Assembly (NCBI GenBank): GCA_023443285.1
Contig: JAEZVB010000118.1
Location: 1-33,049, forward strand
Reading direction: 5' to 3'
Origin: Bacillota bacterium
GTDB lineage: Bacteria; Bacillota; Negativicutes; Sporomusales; Sporomusaceae
DNA: 33,049 nucleotides
Below, piece after piece: positions 7,161-14,891 of the stretch. A program made the translations under genes and the position numbers. The notes under the pieces are model-generated. The model made no database searches. It worked only from the letters and a program-made list of their open reading frames with translations, and had not been told where the DNA came from. Every line of letters begins with the position of its first letter. Position 1 is the first letter of the stretch.

Positions 7161-7909
7161 TTTGCTTTCAGCTCCCTTTGTTTTAGAACTTCATAAAGCA
7201 GCAATGAACAGGCTACCGAGGCATTTAATGAGGTGATCTGTCCTCGCATAGGAATCTTGACAACAAAATCGCAAGCCTCTTTTGTCAAACGACTCATGCC
7301 CTCACCTTCACTGCCGACAACAATTACAACTGGCCCAGTAAGGTCGGCCTCATAATAATTCTTAGTTCCATCCATATCAGCCCCCACCACCCAAAGGCCC
7401 TGTTTTTTTAATGCCTTAAGGGTCTGTGATACATTACCGATTCTGGCAACAGGCACATATTCAACAGCTCCTGCTGATGTTTTGGCCACAGTCTGGGTCA
7501 GCGGACAACTGCGTCGTTTGGGTATAAGTACACCATGAACGCCTGCAGCGTCTGACGTACGCAAGATAGCACCAACATTATGGGGATCGGCAAGTTCATC
7601 CAACAGTACCAAGAAGGGTGATTCATTTTTTGCATAAGCAGCTGCCAAAATATCATCAATTTCCACATACGCCACCGGAGCTGCCAGTGCAAGTACCCCT
7701 TGATGACGTATGCCTGCCGACAGTTGATCCAATTTTGCGATCTCCACTTCCTGGACAATAAGCCCTTGCTCGCGAGCCTGACTAATAATCTCGCGAACCG
7801 ATCCCTGGCGTTCTCCCTTAGCAATAAGGATTTTATTTAATGATCGCCCCGCTTTAAGCGCCTCAAGCACACTATTGCGACCTACAATGATTTCTCCATC
7901 ATCAGACAT
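7157..7909 (-). CDS. rlmB: 23S rRNA (guanosine-2'-O-)-methyltransferase RlmB
   Basis: A SPOUT-class methyltransferase that 2'-O-methylates G2251 of 23S rRNA (E. coli numbering). The 250-residue product has the N-terminal substrate-binding domain (about 1-78, beginning IIVGRNSVLEALKAG) and a SpoU domain with NVGAILRTSDAAGVHG, VVGSEGEGMSRL and IPMRGQITSLNASVACS, the knotted SAM-binding motifs. The ATG at 7909 follows AAGGAG. It heads a three-gene unit rlmB-vanW-yacP. Synteny with cysS and mrnC is conserved, although thyX and an HD-GYP gene intervene here. Confidence 0.94.
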   Translation of the reverse strand: MSDDGEIIVGRNSVLEALKAGRSLNKILIAKGERQGSVREIISQAREQGLIVQEVEIAKLDQLSAGIRHQGVLALAAPVAYVEIDDILAAAYAKNESPFLVLLDELADPHNVGAILRTSDAAGVHGVLIPKRRSCPLTQTVAKTSAGAVEYVPVARIGNVSQTLKALKKQGLWVVGADMDGTKNYYEADLTGPVVIVVGSEGEGMSRLTKEACDFVVKIPMRGQITSLNASVACSLLLYEVLKQRELKAK

Positions 7910-7959
7910 TCCTATTCGCTCCTTCGGCCTTTGCCGTGTTTTTCTATGATTTCTTCTTA

Positions 7960-7998
7960 TTATTATGAAAAAACGGCAGAATATAATCCTGCCGTTTT
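7960..7998 (-). terminator. Intrinsic terminator of the HD-GYP gene
   Basis: A perfect 10-bp stem (7970-7979 with 7989-7998; AAAACGGCAG/CTGCCGTTTT) encloses a 9-nt loop, 30 nt after the HD-GYP stop on the minus strand. The T-rich arm itself supplies the U tract. Confidence 0.85.
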
Positions 7999-8027
7999 CA
8001 TAGTCTCACGGAAGTATGCTGTGATTT

Positions 8028-9083
8028 TTAGGAAACCTCAGCGATATAAATCTTGGGGTTAGTCTCCATGTCAATCGTTAGTGTTTGATTAACACGTACA
8101 CCAGCTTCATTTTTAGTTATTGTAAGAATGGGTTTTGTTCGCAGCGCGTCAGCATAATCATTGACAATACCTACCGCCTGGTTATTTAAGCGAACGATGG
8201 CTCCTAGCGGAAATATGGCTACATTGCTAACCAATGTCCGAATTATTTCAGGATTAAAATAGGCCGCACCAGCTTTTCCAATAATCGCCAAAGCGTCATA
8301 GACTGGTAGCGCTTTGCGGTATGGGGTATTTAGTGTCATAGAAGAATATACATCGGCAAGAGCTGTAATTTGTGCAAATTCATGAATAGTATCCTCTTTT
8401 GCTCCCCGTGGATAACCGCTGCCATCAAACCGTTCATGATGCTGCAAAGCACAGTTAGCGGCAGATAAACTTATTTCCGAATTGCGGCGGAGTATTTCAT
8501 AGCCTTTCTCAGTATGTTGCTTAACAATCGCCATCTCCTCTGGCGTTAAGGAACCCGGCTTATTAAGTATATCCCGAGAAATTGTAATCATGCCAACATC
8601 CCGGAGCAAAGCCCCGAGTCCCAGATCTCTTAGGCGCATTCCTTCGATATCGCGGCTAATTCCAATCATCATTGCAAAAAAATACCCGCATACGGCATGC
8701 TTAAACAAATAATCATTGCAGTTTTGCATCGCCGTAAACAAGGGTTGGAGCTCCTTAAGCATGCAACACTCGTCTAGCAGTGTCATTACCCGGCCTTTTA
8801 CCGATTCAATTTGAACATATTTACCTACCTGTATCTCATCAAGGGCGACATGGGCAGCCAGGACAAATTCATTTTTGGCGTTTTGAGCCACAACATCATT
8901 CTCGTCAATTAACTCAGATTCGCCCTGCACATAAATATACTTTACGTCAAGCTCCGCAATCTTAGAAATATGAAATTCAGTAAGTTCTACGCCACTGTTC
9001 AATATTACCTGGCCGTTCATTCCATATACCGGTTGAGCCAATATCATTCCCACAGTAATACTATCCTGAAGCACACGCCGCAC
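8028..9083 (-). CDS. HD-GYP domain protein with altered HD motif
   Basis: A 351-residue protein of the HD-GYP family, whose active members hydrolyse cyclic di-GMP. Residues about 1-100 form an N-terminal domain without a recognisable phosphorelay receiver; the HD-GYP domain spans about 120-290. Seen are H129, H190, the HHERFDGSGYP signature at 215-225 and D244. The HD pair itself, normally in LLHDIGK, reads LLRDVGM at 159-165: the metal-ligand His is Arg161 and the Lys is Met165. Catalysis is therefore doubtful, and it may bind the nucleotide without cutting it. GTG start at 9083 follows GGAGG. An 18-bp perfect palindrome lies upstream. Confidence 0.85.
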   Translation of the reverse strand: MRRVLQDSITVGMILAQPVYGMNGQVILNSGVELTEFHISKIAELDVKYIYVQGESELIDENDVVAQNAKNEFVLAAHVALDEIQVGKYVQIESVKGRVMTLLDECCMLKELQPLFTAMQNCNDYLFKHAVCGYFFAMMIGISRDIEGMRLRDLGLGALLRDVGMITISRDILNKPGSLTPEEMAIVKQHTEKGYEILRRNSEISLSAANCALQHHERFDGSGYPRGAKEDTIHEFAQITALADVYSSMTLNTPYRKALPVYDALAIIGKAGAAYFNPEIIRTLVSNVAIFPLGAIVRLNNQAVGIVNDYADALRTKPILTITKNEAGVRVNQTLTIDMETNPKIYIAEVS

Positions 9084-9126
9084 AGCAAATTACCTCCAAC
9101 ACATTTAACATGTTATTAACAGCCTT

Positions 9127-9144
9127 GATGCATATATATGCATC
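9127..9144. promoter_or_regulatory. 18-bp perfect palindrome, possible operator
   Basis: The sequence gatgcatatatatgcatc is a perfect 18-bp palindrome between the thyX stop and the HD-GYP start. A second short palindrome (taacatgtta) lies near 9108-9117. No U tract follows on either strand, so operator use is more likely than termination; the regulator is unknown. Confidence 0.5.
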
Positions 9145-9154
9145 TTATCTTGTT

Positions 9155-9835
9155 CTACTTATTTACCGTAATTCCTGCTAATCGCCCACAAGACATTTGT
9201 CCTTCAGGACAATGTCCACTTGCCACACAAGCAGGTCCCGCTTTAGCAAACAGACGTGGCGCCACAGCTTGAACCTCTGCCAACATTGCATTGGCCAAAT
9301 TACGAATTTCCCACTGCGCTCGCTGGCAACAGCGCTTTTCAAAAAAATGCAGCAACGAACGGGCATTCATGGTCACGACGATTTTAGTTTCGGTAGCATT
9401 AGCCAGTACATACCGGGCGTCTTCTTGATGCACACCAAGACCTACCAATTCACTATATACCTGCTGCACCTGGCTCATAAGTGCGTCAAATTTGGCTTTA
9501 GCCTCCGGCCTAGCCGCAACGGTTGGCGGCATTATATACTCAAAACCATGTTCACCAACATAGCGTTGAGACTGCTGTGAATAAGAAGCAATACGATGGC
9601 GGACAAGTTGATGGGTCAGCACACGGGAAATCCCTTCAATAGCAAAGGTAAAGCTAACATGCTCAAACGTTGATAAATGTCCCATTTCGCTCAATTTTGC
9701 AATCAGCTTATCGACTTGCGCTTCGGGCATACTTTGTTCTAATTCCTCTGCACCAACAGCTGAGTAACAAAGCCGGGCAGACATAGCTACCGCCCGTTCA
9801 GGTTCCGGCGTGTATTTAATTAATTTTACTTTCAT
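9155..9835 (-). CDS. thyX: FAD-dependent thymidylate synthase ThyX
   Basis: Makes dTMP from dUMP using methylene-tetrahydrofolate and FADH2/NADPH, replacing ThyA. The 226-residue product shows the ThyX signature RHRIASYSQQSQRY (RHRxxSxxxxSxRY, about 79-92) with the preceding HLSTFEHVSFTF and LTHQLVRHR. The C-terminal part includes FEKRCCQRAQWEIRNLA, as in family members. The ATG at 9835 follows GGGAG. It lies 21 nt after mrnC, so it is probably the last gene of the cysE-cysS-mrnC-thyX unit. Neighbouring thyX to cysS/mrnC/rlmB is common in Clostridia and Negativicutes. Confidence 0.95.
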   Translation of the reverse strand: MKVKLIKYTPEPERAVAMSARLCYSAVGAEELEQSMPEAQVDKLIAKLSEMGHLSTFEHVSFTFAIEGISRVLTHQLVRHRIASYSQQSQRYVGEHGFEYIMPPTVAARPEAKAKFDALMSQVQQVYSELVGLGVHQEDARYVLANATETKIVVTMNARSLLHFFEKRCCQRAQWEIRNLANAMLAEVQAVAPRLFAKAGPACVASGHCPEGQMSCGRLAGITVNK

Positions 9836-9856
9836 GACGGTAACTCCCTTTATTTG

Positions 9857-10354
9857 CTATTTAGTTGAAACATTTATCATTTCCCGGGAAATAACGACAA
9901 AGGCCTTGTTCACAATTTCCGACAATCGTTCTTGCCGTTTTTGCAGGTACAGATAGCCAACCAAGGCTTCAAAGCCGGTGGCCCAGCGGTATTCAGCAAT
10001 AGATGCACTCTTGGGAACCGTTGATTTGGCATTGCGTCCCCGCCGAACAATATCTGCTTCTTCTGGCACCAGTTCTGTTTCCAATGCTTTAATTGCTTTT
10101 GACTGCATGACAGCGGAAACAATTTTAGCATCAAAATTATGGAGCACTCTTACTTTGTTCTGTTCATAAGAAAGCAAACGGCTCCGTACATACAGAGTAA
10201 AATAAGCATCTCCAATATAAGCGAGTACCAATGCCGGCAGACGTTCCACCGGAATATCTTTGTATTTTCCTGGCAAGAGCTCCCCGGTTTCATTTACTAC
10301 AAAAAAGTTATCTACCAGCTTTTGAAAGTGGTCAAAGTTCACTGTCTTTTCCAC
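9857..10354 (-). CDS. mrnC: Mini-ribonuclease III (MrnC)
   Basis: A dimeric RNase III-like enzyme lacking the dsRNA-binding domain; in Bacillus it matures 23S rRNA ends. The 165-residue product carries the catalytic helix ALVLAYIGDAYFTLYVRS (Asp in GDA) and the second acidic site in TGFEALVGYLYL. The listed GTG start (10354) overlaps the cysS end by 16 nt. A second GTG 15 nt downstream has AAGGTGG at better spacing, so the true start may be 10339. Translational coupling to cysS is likely either way. Confidence 0.92.
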   Translation of the reverse strand: MEKTVNFDHFQKLVDNFFVVNETGELLPGKYKDIPVERLPALVLAYIGDAYFTLYVRSRLLSYEQNKVRVLHNFDAKIVSAVMQSKAIKALETELVPEEADIVRRGRNAKSTVPKSASIAEYRWATGFEALVGYLYLQKRQERLSEIVNKAFVVISREMINVSTK

Positions 10355-11781
10355 CTTACCCCTTGCGGTGAGTCTTCAAGCACAATGCCGGCAGTTGCCA
10401 ATTTGTCCCGAATTTGATCCGCTGTCGCCCAATCTTTTTTCTTACGTGCTTCTTGCCGTATCTCAATGATTATATTCATTAACGCATCCACCAGCTCGGC
10501 ATTACCATCTTGATCAGAAACATCTTTGTCATGTAAGATACCCAAAATTTCTGCCATCTGCTCGTAGACTTTGACTGCCTGCTCTAAAGCGGCTGCGTCC
10601 ACCCCAGCTTTTCCGCCAGTAACTTTGCTGTGATAAATGTTAATCTCTTTTGCGAATCCAAACATAACCCCAATCGCTAATGCCGTATTAAAATCATCAT
10701 CCATGGCATTTTTGAACTCAGTCATTGCGTGCGTAGCTGCTTGCACTAGTGTTTGCGCTTGCTCGCCGCCGGTTGCTACCGGCAAAGTTTTCAACTGGCG
10801 TAAATTGGCATCAGCCGTCTTAAGCCGCTCTAAGCTGCGACTAGCCTCCTGCAGGCGTTCATCACTAAAATCTAACGGACTCCGGTAATGGGTTGATAAA
10901 ACAAAGAAGCGTAAAACCTCTGGTCGAAAATGCTCCAGTATATCAATTACCAAAAAGAAATTACCTAGTGATTTGCTCATTTTTTCTTCATTAACTGTAA
11001 TAAAGCCGTTGTGCAACCAATACCGGACAAAAGGTTCTAAGCCGGTAAATGCTTCTGATTGCGCAATCTCATTTTCATGATGCGGAAATATCAAGTCACT
11101 GCCCCCGCCATGGAAATCAAAACTGGCACCCAAATATTTATATGACATAACTGAACATTCAATATGCCAACCTGGCCGTCCCTGCCCCCAGGGGCTTTCC
11201 CAAGACGGTTCGCCCGGCTTAGCGCTTTTCCATAAAGCAAAGTCCATAGGATGCTTTTTTCGATCATCCACATCTACCCTTGCCCCGGCCTGCATATCCT
11301 CAATATTCCGGCCACTCAATTTTCCATAACCCGGAAAAGTTTCAACACTATAATAGACATCGCCATCAACCTCATAGGCAAATTTCTTGTCGATAAGCGT
11401 CTTGACCATTCCCACAATCTCAGGTATATGTTCTGAAACCTTAGGGTACACATGAGCTCGACGAATATTCATTTTGTCCATAACTTCAAAGTAAGAGGCA
11501 ATATACCTGTTAGCAATAACATCCCAGCTAACTTGTTCGGCTTTCGCAGTATTAATGATTTTGTCATCAATATCCGTAAAATTTTGAATGTGGTAAACCT
11601 CATAACCAGTGTACTCAAGATACCGGCGAATGACATCCCAGGTAATGAATGGCCGGGCATTGCCAATATGCGGATGATTGTAGGGTGTTACCCCGCATAC
11701 ATACATTTTTACTTTTCCGGGCGTCAGTGGTATAAATTCTTCTTTCTGCTTTGTCAGAGTATTATATACTTTTAGAGTCAT
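10339..11781 (-). CDS. cysS: Cysteine-tRNA ligase CysS
   Basis: Charges tRNA-Cys. The 480-residue class I synthetase has the HIGH motif as HIGN at 38-41 after the zinc ligand Cys29, further zinc-site residues in the ECSVM and HHENE regions, and KMSKS at about 268. The C-terminal helical anticodon region is normal. The ATG at 11781 lies 20 nt inside cysE with AAGGAG upstream, so the two are coupled and share the Cys T-box leader at 12556-12813. Confidence 0.97.
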   Translation of the reverse strand: MTLKVYNTLTKQKEEFIPLTPGKVKMYVCGVTPYNHPHIGNARPFITWDVIRRYLEYTGYEVYHIQNFTDIDDKIINTAKAEQVSWDVIANRYIASYFEVMDKMNIRRAHVYPKVSEHIPEIVGMVKTLIDKKFAYEVDGDVYYSVETFPGYGKLSGRNIEDMQAGARVDVDDRKKHPMDFALWKSAKPGEPSWESPWGQGRPGWHIECSVMSYKYLGASFDFHGGGSDLIFPHHENEIAQSEAFTGLEPFVRYWLHNGFITVNEEKMSKSLGNFFLVIDILEHFRPEVLRFFVLSTHYRSPLDFSDERLQEASRSLERLKTADANLRQLKTLPVATGGEQAQTLVQAATHAMTEFKNAMDDDFNTALAIGVMFGFAKEINIYHSKVTGGKAGVDAAALEQAVKVYEQMAEILGILHDKDVSDQDGNAELVDALMNIIIEIRQEARKKKDWATADQIRDKLATAGIVLEDSPQGVRWKRQ

Positions 11782-12445
11782 GCTTTTTTAACTCCTTTTC
11801 CAAGTATCCGATCCGTGCTTCCATTCTCATCATATTGCGCTGCATACAGTTCATCATTTCTACAACCGGATCTGGCAAATCATCATGTTCCAGATCAATC
11901 GAGTCCAGTTCGGGACGGCCTATCTTTACACCCTCATGCCATACAATCTTACCAGGTATACCTACAACGGTGGAATTTGGCGGTACTTCTCGCAGAACAA
12001 CTGAACCAGCTCCAATTTTCGAATTATCTCCGACCGTGAATGAGCCCAATACCTTGGCGCCACTAGCTACAACAACATTATTGCCGATAGTCGGATGCCG
12101 TTTTCCCTTTTCCTTGCCGGTACCACCTAATGTCACCCCTTGATATAAAGTAACATTATTGCCGATCACACAGGTCTCACCAATAACCACACCAGTCGCG
12201 TGGTCAATAAATAGACCCTCACCAATCGTAGCACCAGGATGAACGTCCACACCAGTCAAGAAACGGTTAAAATAGCAAATCATCCGTGGCAGTAATACCC
12301 AGCCGCGTATAAATAAATAATGTGAAATACGATACAGCCAGATGGCATGCAGCCCCGGATAGCACAATAATACTTCAAGTACACTCTTGGCTGCCGGATC
12401 CCGATCAAAAACTACGCTAATGTCTTTTTTTATCCGGTTGAACAT
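11762..12445 (-). CDS. cysE: Serine O-acetyltransferase CysE
   Basis: Acetylates serine with acetyl-CoA, giving O-acetylserine for cysteine synthesis. The 227-residue product has an N-terminal helical part (1-60) and a left-handed beta-helix with hexapeptide repeats and the conserved HPGATIGEGLFIDHATGVVIG and GVTLGGTG segments. It is of the short Bacillus type. The C-terminal region is predicted helical. Start ATG 12445 follows GGGAGGAG. Control is by the T-box leader upstream: low charged tRNA-Cys would raise both cysteine synthesis and cysS. Confidence 0.95.
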   Translation of the reverse strand: MFNRIKKDISVVFDRDPAAKSVLEVLLCYPGLHAIWLYRISHYLFIRGWVLLPRMICYFNRFLTGVDVHPGATIGEGLFIDHATGVVIGETCVIGNNVTLYQGVTLGGTGKEKGKRHPTIGNNVVVASGAKVLGSFTVGDNSKIGAGSVVLREVPPNSTVVGIPGKIVWHEGVKIGRPELDSIDLEHDDLPDPVVEMMNCMQRNMMRMEARIGYLEKELKKHDSKSI

Positions 12446-12555
12446 AGTATCTCCTCCCTAGTTAAATTAGAACCTTGAGAAAACACAGCTTGTAATTTTG
12501 CGGTATGGTAAAAGCAACGTATCATGACATATTTTTAAAAAATGTGCTTTCTATG

Positions 12556-12813
12556 GGAAAATATAAAGCCACCATCTCTGTACAGAGACGGTGGCCCGTG
12601 GTTCCACTCTGCTTGGGTATAAATAACCCCTGCTTGATACTGATAACGGCAGTGACCGGTATAGCCTACTATCTTCAGCTATCCTGCTACCAGATGCATT
12701 TCAGCGATACCTTTCCCAGCGCCGCTTACAGCCGGCGACAGCGCCTCTCTGAGGGAGGTAAAACACCTACTTCTTCTGATCCTCGCATTTTACAAATATG
12801 GAAATAGGATTAT
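12556..12813 (-). ncRNA. T-box riboswitch, cysteine-specific
   Basis: The minus-strand leader of cysE-cysS shows T-box landmarks in order. Stem I carries the AGTAGG and AGAGAGGCGCTG elements. The specifier loop GAAATGCATC contains TGC (12696-12698), a Cys codon. The antiterminator T-box AGAGTGGAACCACGGG lies at 12595-12610; its UGGA bulge fits the CCA end with a U discriminator, as in tRNA-Cys. A terminator hairpin at 12568-12595 (12-bp stem with one G-U, GTAC loop) is followed by TTTATATTTT. Uncharged tRNA-Cys should promote read-through. Confidence 0.93.
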
Positions 12814-12819
12814 AAATAA

Positions 12820-12849
12820 ATTATACTAATGGCAGCTAGACCATGTCAA
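12820..12849 (-). promoter_or_regulatory. Promoter of the Cys T-box operon
   Basis: On the minus strand, perfect TTGACA (12844-12849) and perfect TATAAT (12820-12825) are separated by 18 bp, starting the T-box transcript near 12813. Confidence 0.85.
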
Positions 12850-12905
12850 GCTACATTCACTGTTTTGGAGTACTTAACTATTCCCCAAGCTAGTTAAGGT
12901 CTAGC
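12835..12905. repeat. Nested inverted repeats around the cys promoter
   Basis: Outer arms gctagacc (12835-12842) and ggtctagc (12898-12905), and inner arms cttaacta (12873-12880) and tagttaag (12891-12898), are each perfect 8-bp inverted repeats. The -35 box lies between the outer arms. No U tract follows, so a gltX terminator is possible but weak. Confidence 0.5.
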
Positions 12906-12936
12906 CACATATAAGTTACTCAGACAACTTAGCTTC

Positions 12937-14397
12937 TTAAATTTTAGCAAGCAGGCAATCCATTCTTGCCAGTGTACGCTCTTTACCAATAAGCGGAATC
13001 AGATTAATAAGTTCTGGCCCATGCATCTTGCCTGTTATTGCAATACGAACTGGCATGTATACCTTTTTTCCACCTAATTTCAATTCTTTGGTAATGCCTT
13101 TTAAGATTGCTTGTACAGCTGCCGGTTCTACCGGCTCAAGCGCAGCTAGCTTGGCCTTGAAGGCCTCCATAACTTTTGGAATATCAGCATCTTTCATGAT
13201 TTCGTGTGCTTCTTGATTTTCAAAGTTAATGTCATCATTAAAGAAAACATCAATATGTTCGGTGATTTGTGCTGCATAACTGATATAGCCCTGAAGTTCA
13301 GCCACAACCTTGACCAGCCACTGATGCTGCGCGTCCGTCAATTCCTCCCCAATAAAACCAGCAGCCCTCAAATGAGGCAATGCCAGCTCAGTAACAAATT
13401 CGGGATTGGCCTGTTTAATATAATGGGCATTAATATGGTTAAGTTTGTCTACATCAAATACTGCCGGATTTTTTGCAACTCGATCCATGGAAAATTCCTG
13501 AATAAGCTCTTCTGTACTAAAAATTTCCTCTTCACCAATTGGCGACCAGCCTAGAAGAGCTAAGAAATTGACAATTCCCTCCGGTAAATATCCTAGATTT
13601 TTATACTGCTCGACTGAGGTTGCACCATGGCGTTTACTCATCTTGCTACGATCCTTGCCCAAGATAAGAGAAATATGCCCGAACTTGGGTAACGGCAGAC
13701 CCAGTGCCTGATATAACAATATCTGACGTGGTGTATTTGATAAATGTTCTTCCGCTCGAATGACATGTGTTATTTTCATAAGTGCATCATCAAGCACAAC
13801 CGCATAGTTATATACGGGAATTCCATCTGATTTAACAATAACGAAATCGCCTACACCGTTTGATTCAAAGCTAACTGTGTCCCGTACCAAGTCTTTAAAA
13901 ATAATTTGTTGATTATCTGGTACCCGGAAACGTACAGTAGGCTTACGTCCTTCCGCGATAAACCGTTCCCGATCAGCCTGGCTGAGGTCACGGCAACGTC
14001 CGCTATAGTGTGGGTTTTCGCCCTTATCCATTTGTGCCTGCCGCTCAGCATCAAGCTCCTCTTCCTTACAGTAGCAGTGATAAGCATGTCCTTCATCCAG
14101 CAGTTTTTGCGTATATTGGCGATAAATATCGAGACGCTCTGTTTGACGATAGGGGCCATACTCGCCACCCATGTCTATTCCTTCATCCCATTCAAGCCCT
14201 AGCCAGCGCAAAGATGCCTTAATATTTTCCTCAGACTCTCGGGTTGAACGCTCAAGGTCAGTGTCCTCAATCCTTAGGATTAACTTACCACCCTCTTTGC
14301 GCGCCAGCAGCCAATTAAACAGTGCAGATCGTGCCCCCCCAATATGAAACGGCCCGGTAGGGCTGGGAGCAAAACGCACTCTAAGTTGTTGTTCCAT
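12937..14397 (-). CDS. gltX: Glutamate-tRNA ligase GltX
   Basis: Charges tRNA-Glu, and in organisms lacking GlnRS also tRNA-Gln. The 486-residue class I synthetase shows PSPTGPFHIGGARSALFNWL (HIGH motif, about 11-30) and DRSKMSKRHGATSV (KMSKR, about 253), with a C-terminal anticodon-binding cage. A zinc-site-like CYCKEEELDAERQ lies near residue 110. Start ATG 14397 follows AAGGGG. In Bacillus gltX precedes cysE, as here, but here a promoter and T-box separate them. Confidence 0.96.
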   Translation of the reverse strand: MEQQLRVRFAPSPTGPFHIGGARSALFNWLLARKEGGKLILRIEDTDLERSTRESEENIKASLRWLGLEWDEGIDMGGEYGPYRQTERLDIYRQYTQKLLDEGHAYHCYCKEEELDAERQAQMDKGENPHYSGRCRDLSQADRERFIAEGRKPTVRFRVPDNQQIIFKDLVRDTVSFESNGVGDFVIVKSDGIPVYNYAVVLDDALMKITHVIRAEEHLSNTPRQILLYQALGLPLPKFGHISLILGKDRSKMSKRHGATSVEQYKNLGYLPEGIVNFLALLGWSPIGEEEIFSTEELIQEFSMDRVAKNPAVFDVDKLNHINAHYIKQANPEFVTELALPHLRAAGFIGEELTDAQHQWLVKVVAELQGYISYAAQITEHIDVFFNDDINFENQEAHEIMKDADIPKVMEAFKAKLAALEPVEPAAVQAILKGITKELKLGGKKVYMPVRIAITGKMHGPELINLIPLIGKERTLARMDCLLAKI

Positions 14398-14479
14398 TTA
14401 TATGTACCCCTTCCATGTACTTGAAGTAGTTGTATCGTGTCAATCATTGTATATTTTAGCAGATTCTGCGCCAGCATGC

Positions 14480-14520
14480 AAAATAAAAAGCGTGCCGCTT
14501 TACTGTAAGAGCAGCACACT
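14480..14520 (-). terminator. Intrinsic terminator of the ispDF unit
   Basis: A 13-bp imperfect stem with two G-U pairs (14489-14501 with 14508-14520) is followed on the minus strand by TTTTTATTTT. It lies 9 nt after the small exported-protein gene. Confidence 0.8.
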
Positions 14521-14528
14521 ATAAACTA

Positions 14529-14810
14529 TTATTCCACTTTAACCACAAACATGCCATTCACAATATCAGGAATAACCAATGTTGTATTGACACTGTTCCC
14601 GTTGCGAGCTACCGGTTTAGCGCCGTCTGACAACAAAGCCAGCCGCCATACCAACGCATTGTCTATCCACAATTCACCGCAAGTGGCTCCGTCCTGCCGC
14701 ACAATGGTAATGTTAAAATTTAGATCTGCCGCTAACCCCCATGTGGGATAAAGCATCATTATCATTGACAGCAGTAAAGCAACTGCTATCTTTCGTATTG
14801 ATGTCCGCAT
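14529..14810 (-). CDS. Small exported protein of unknown function
   Basis: A 93-residue product not matching any family I recognise. Residues 1-28 look like a Sec signal peptide: basic MRTSIRK, hydrophobic core, and an AxA-like end near WGLAAD. The mature part (about 65 residues) has one Cys and alternating polar/hydrophobic stretches (NFNITIVRQ, LVIPDIVNGMFVVKV), suggesting a small beta-rich domain. It lies 81 nt after ispDF and just before a strong terminator, which argues for a real gene. Target is probably the periplasm or cell surface. Confidence 0.65.
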   Translation of the reverse strand: MRTSIRKIAVALLLSMIMMLYPTWGLAADLNFNITIVRQDGATCGELWIDNALVWRLALLSDGAKPVARNGNSVNTTLVIPDIVNGMFVVKVE

Positions 14811-14891
14811 AATCTGCCCCCCACCTATATCAATATCGATTGATTATAATATGTGTCGTTGACAGGCTTTTATGCAGATTGTTTCAGAGTG

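Noticed and set aside
14398..14480. TTGACA before gltX as a promoter
   Set aside because: TTGACA is present on the minus strand near 14440, but the -10 region 17 bp on (GTACAT) is too poor to call.
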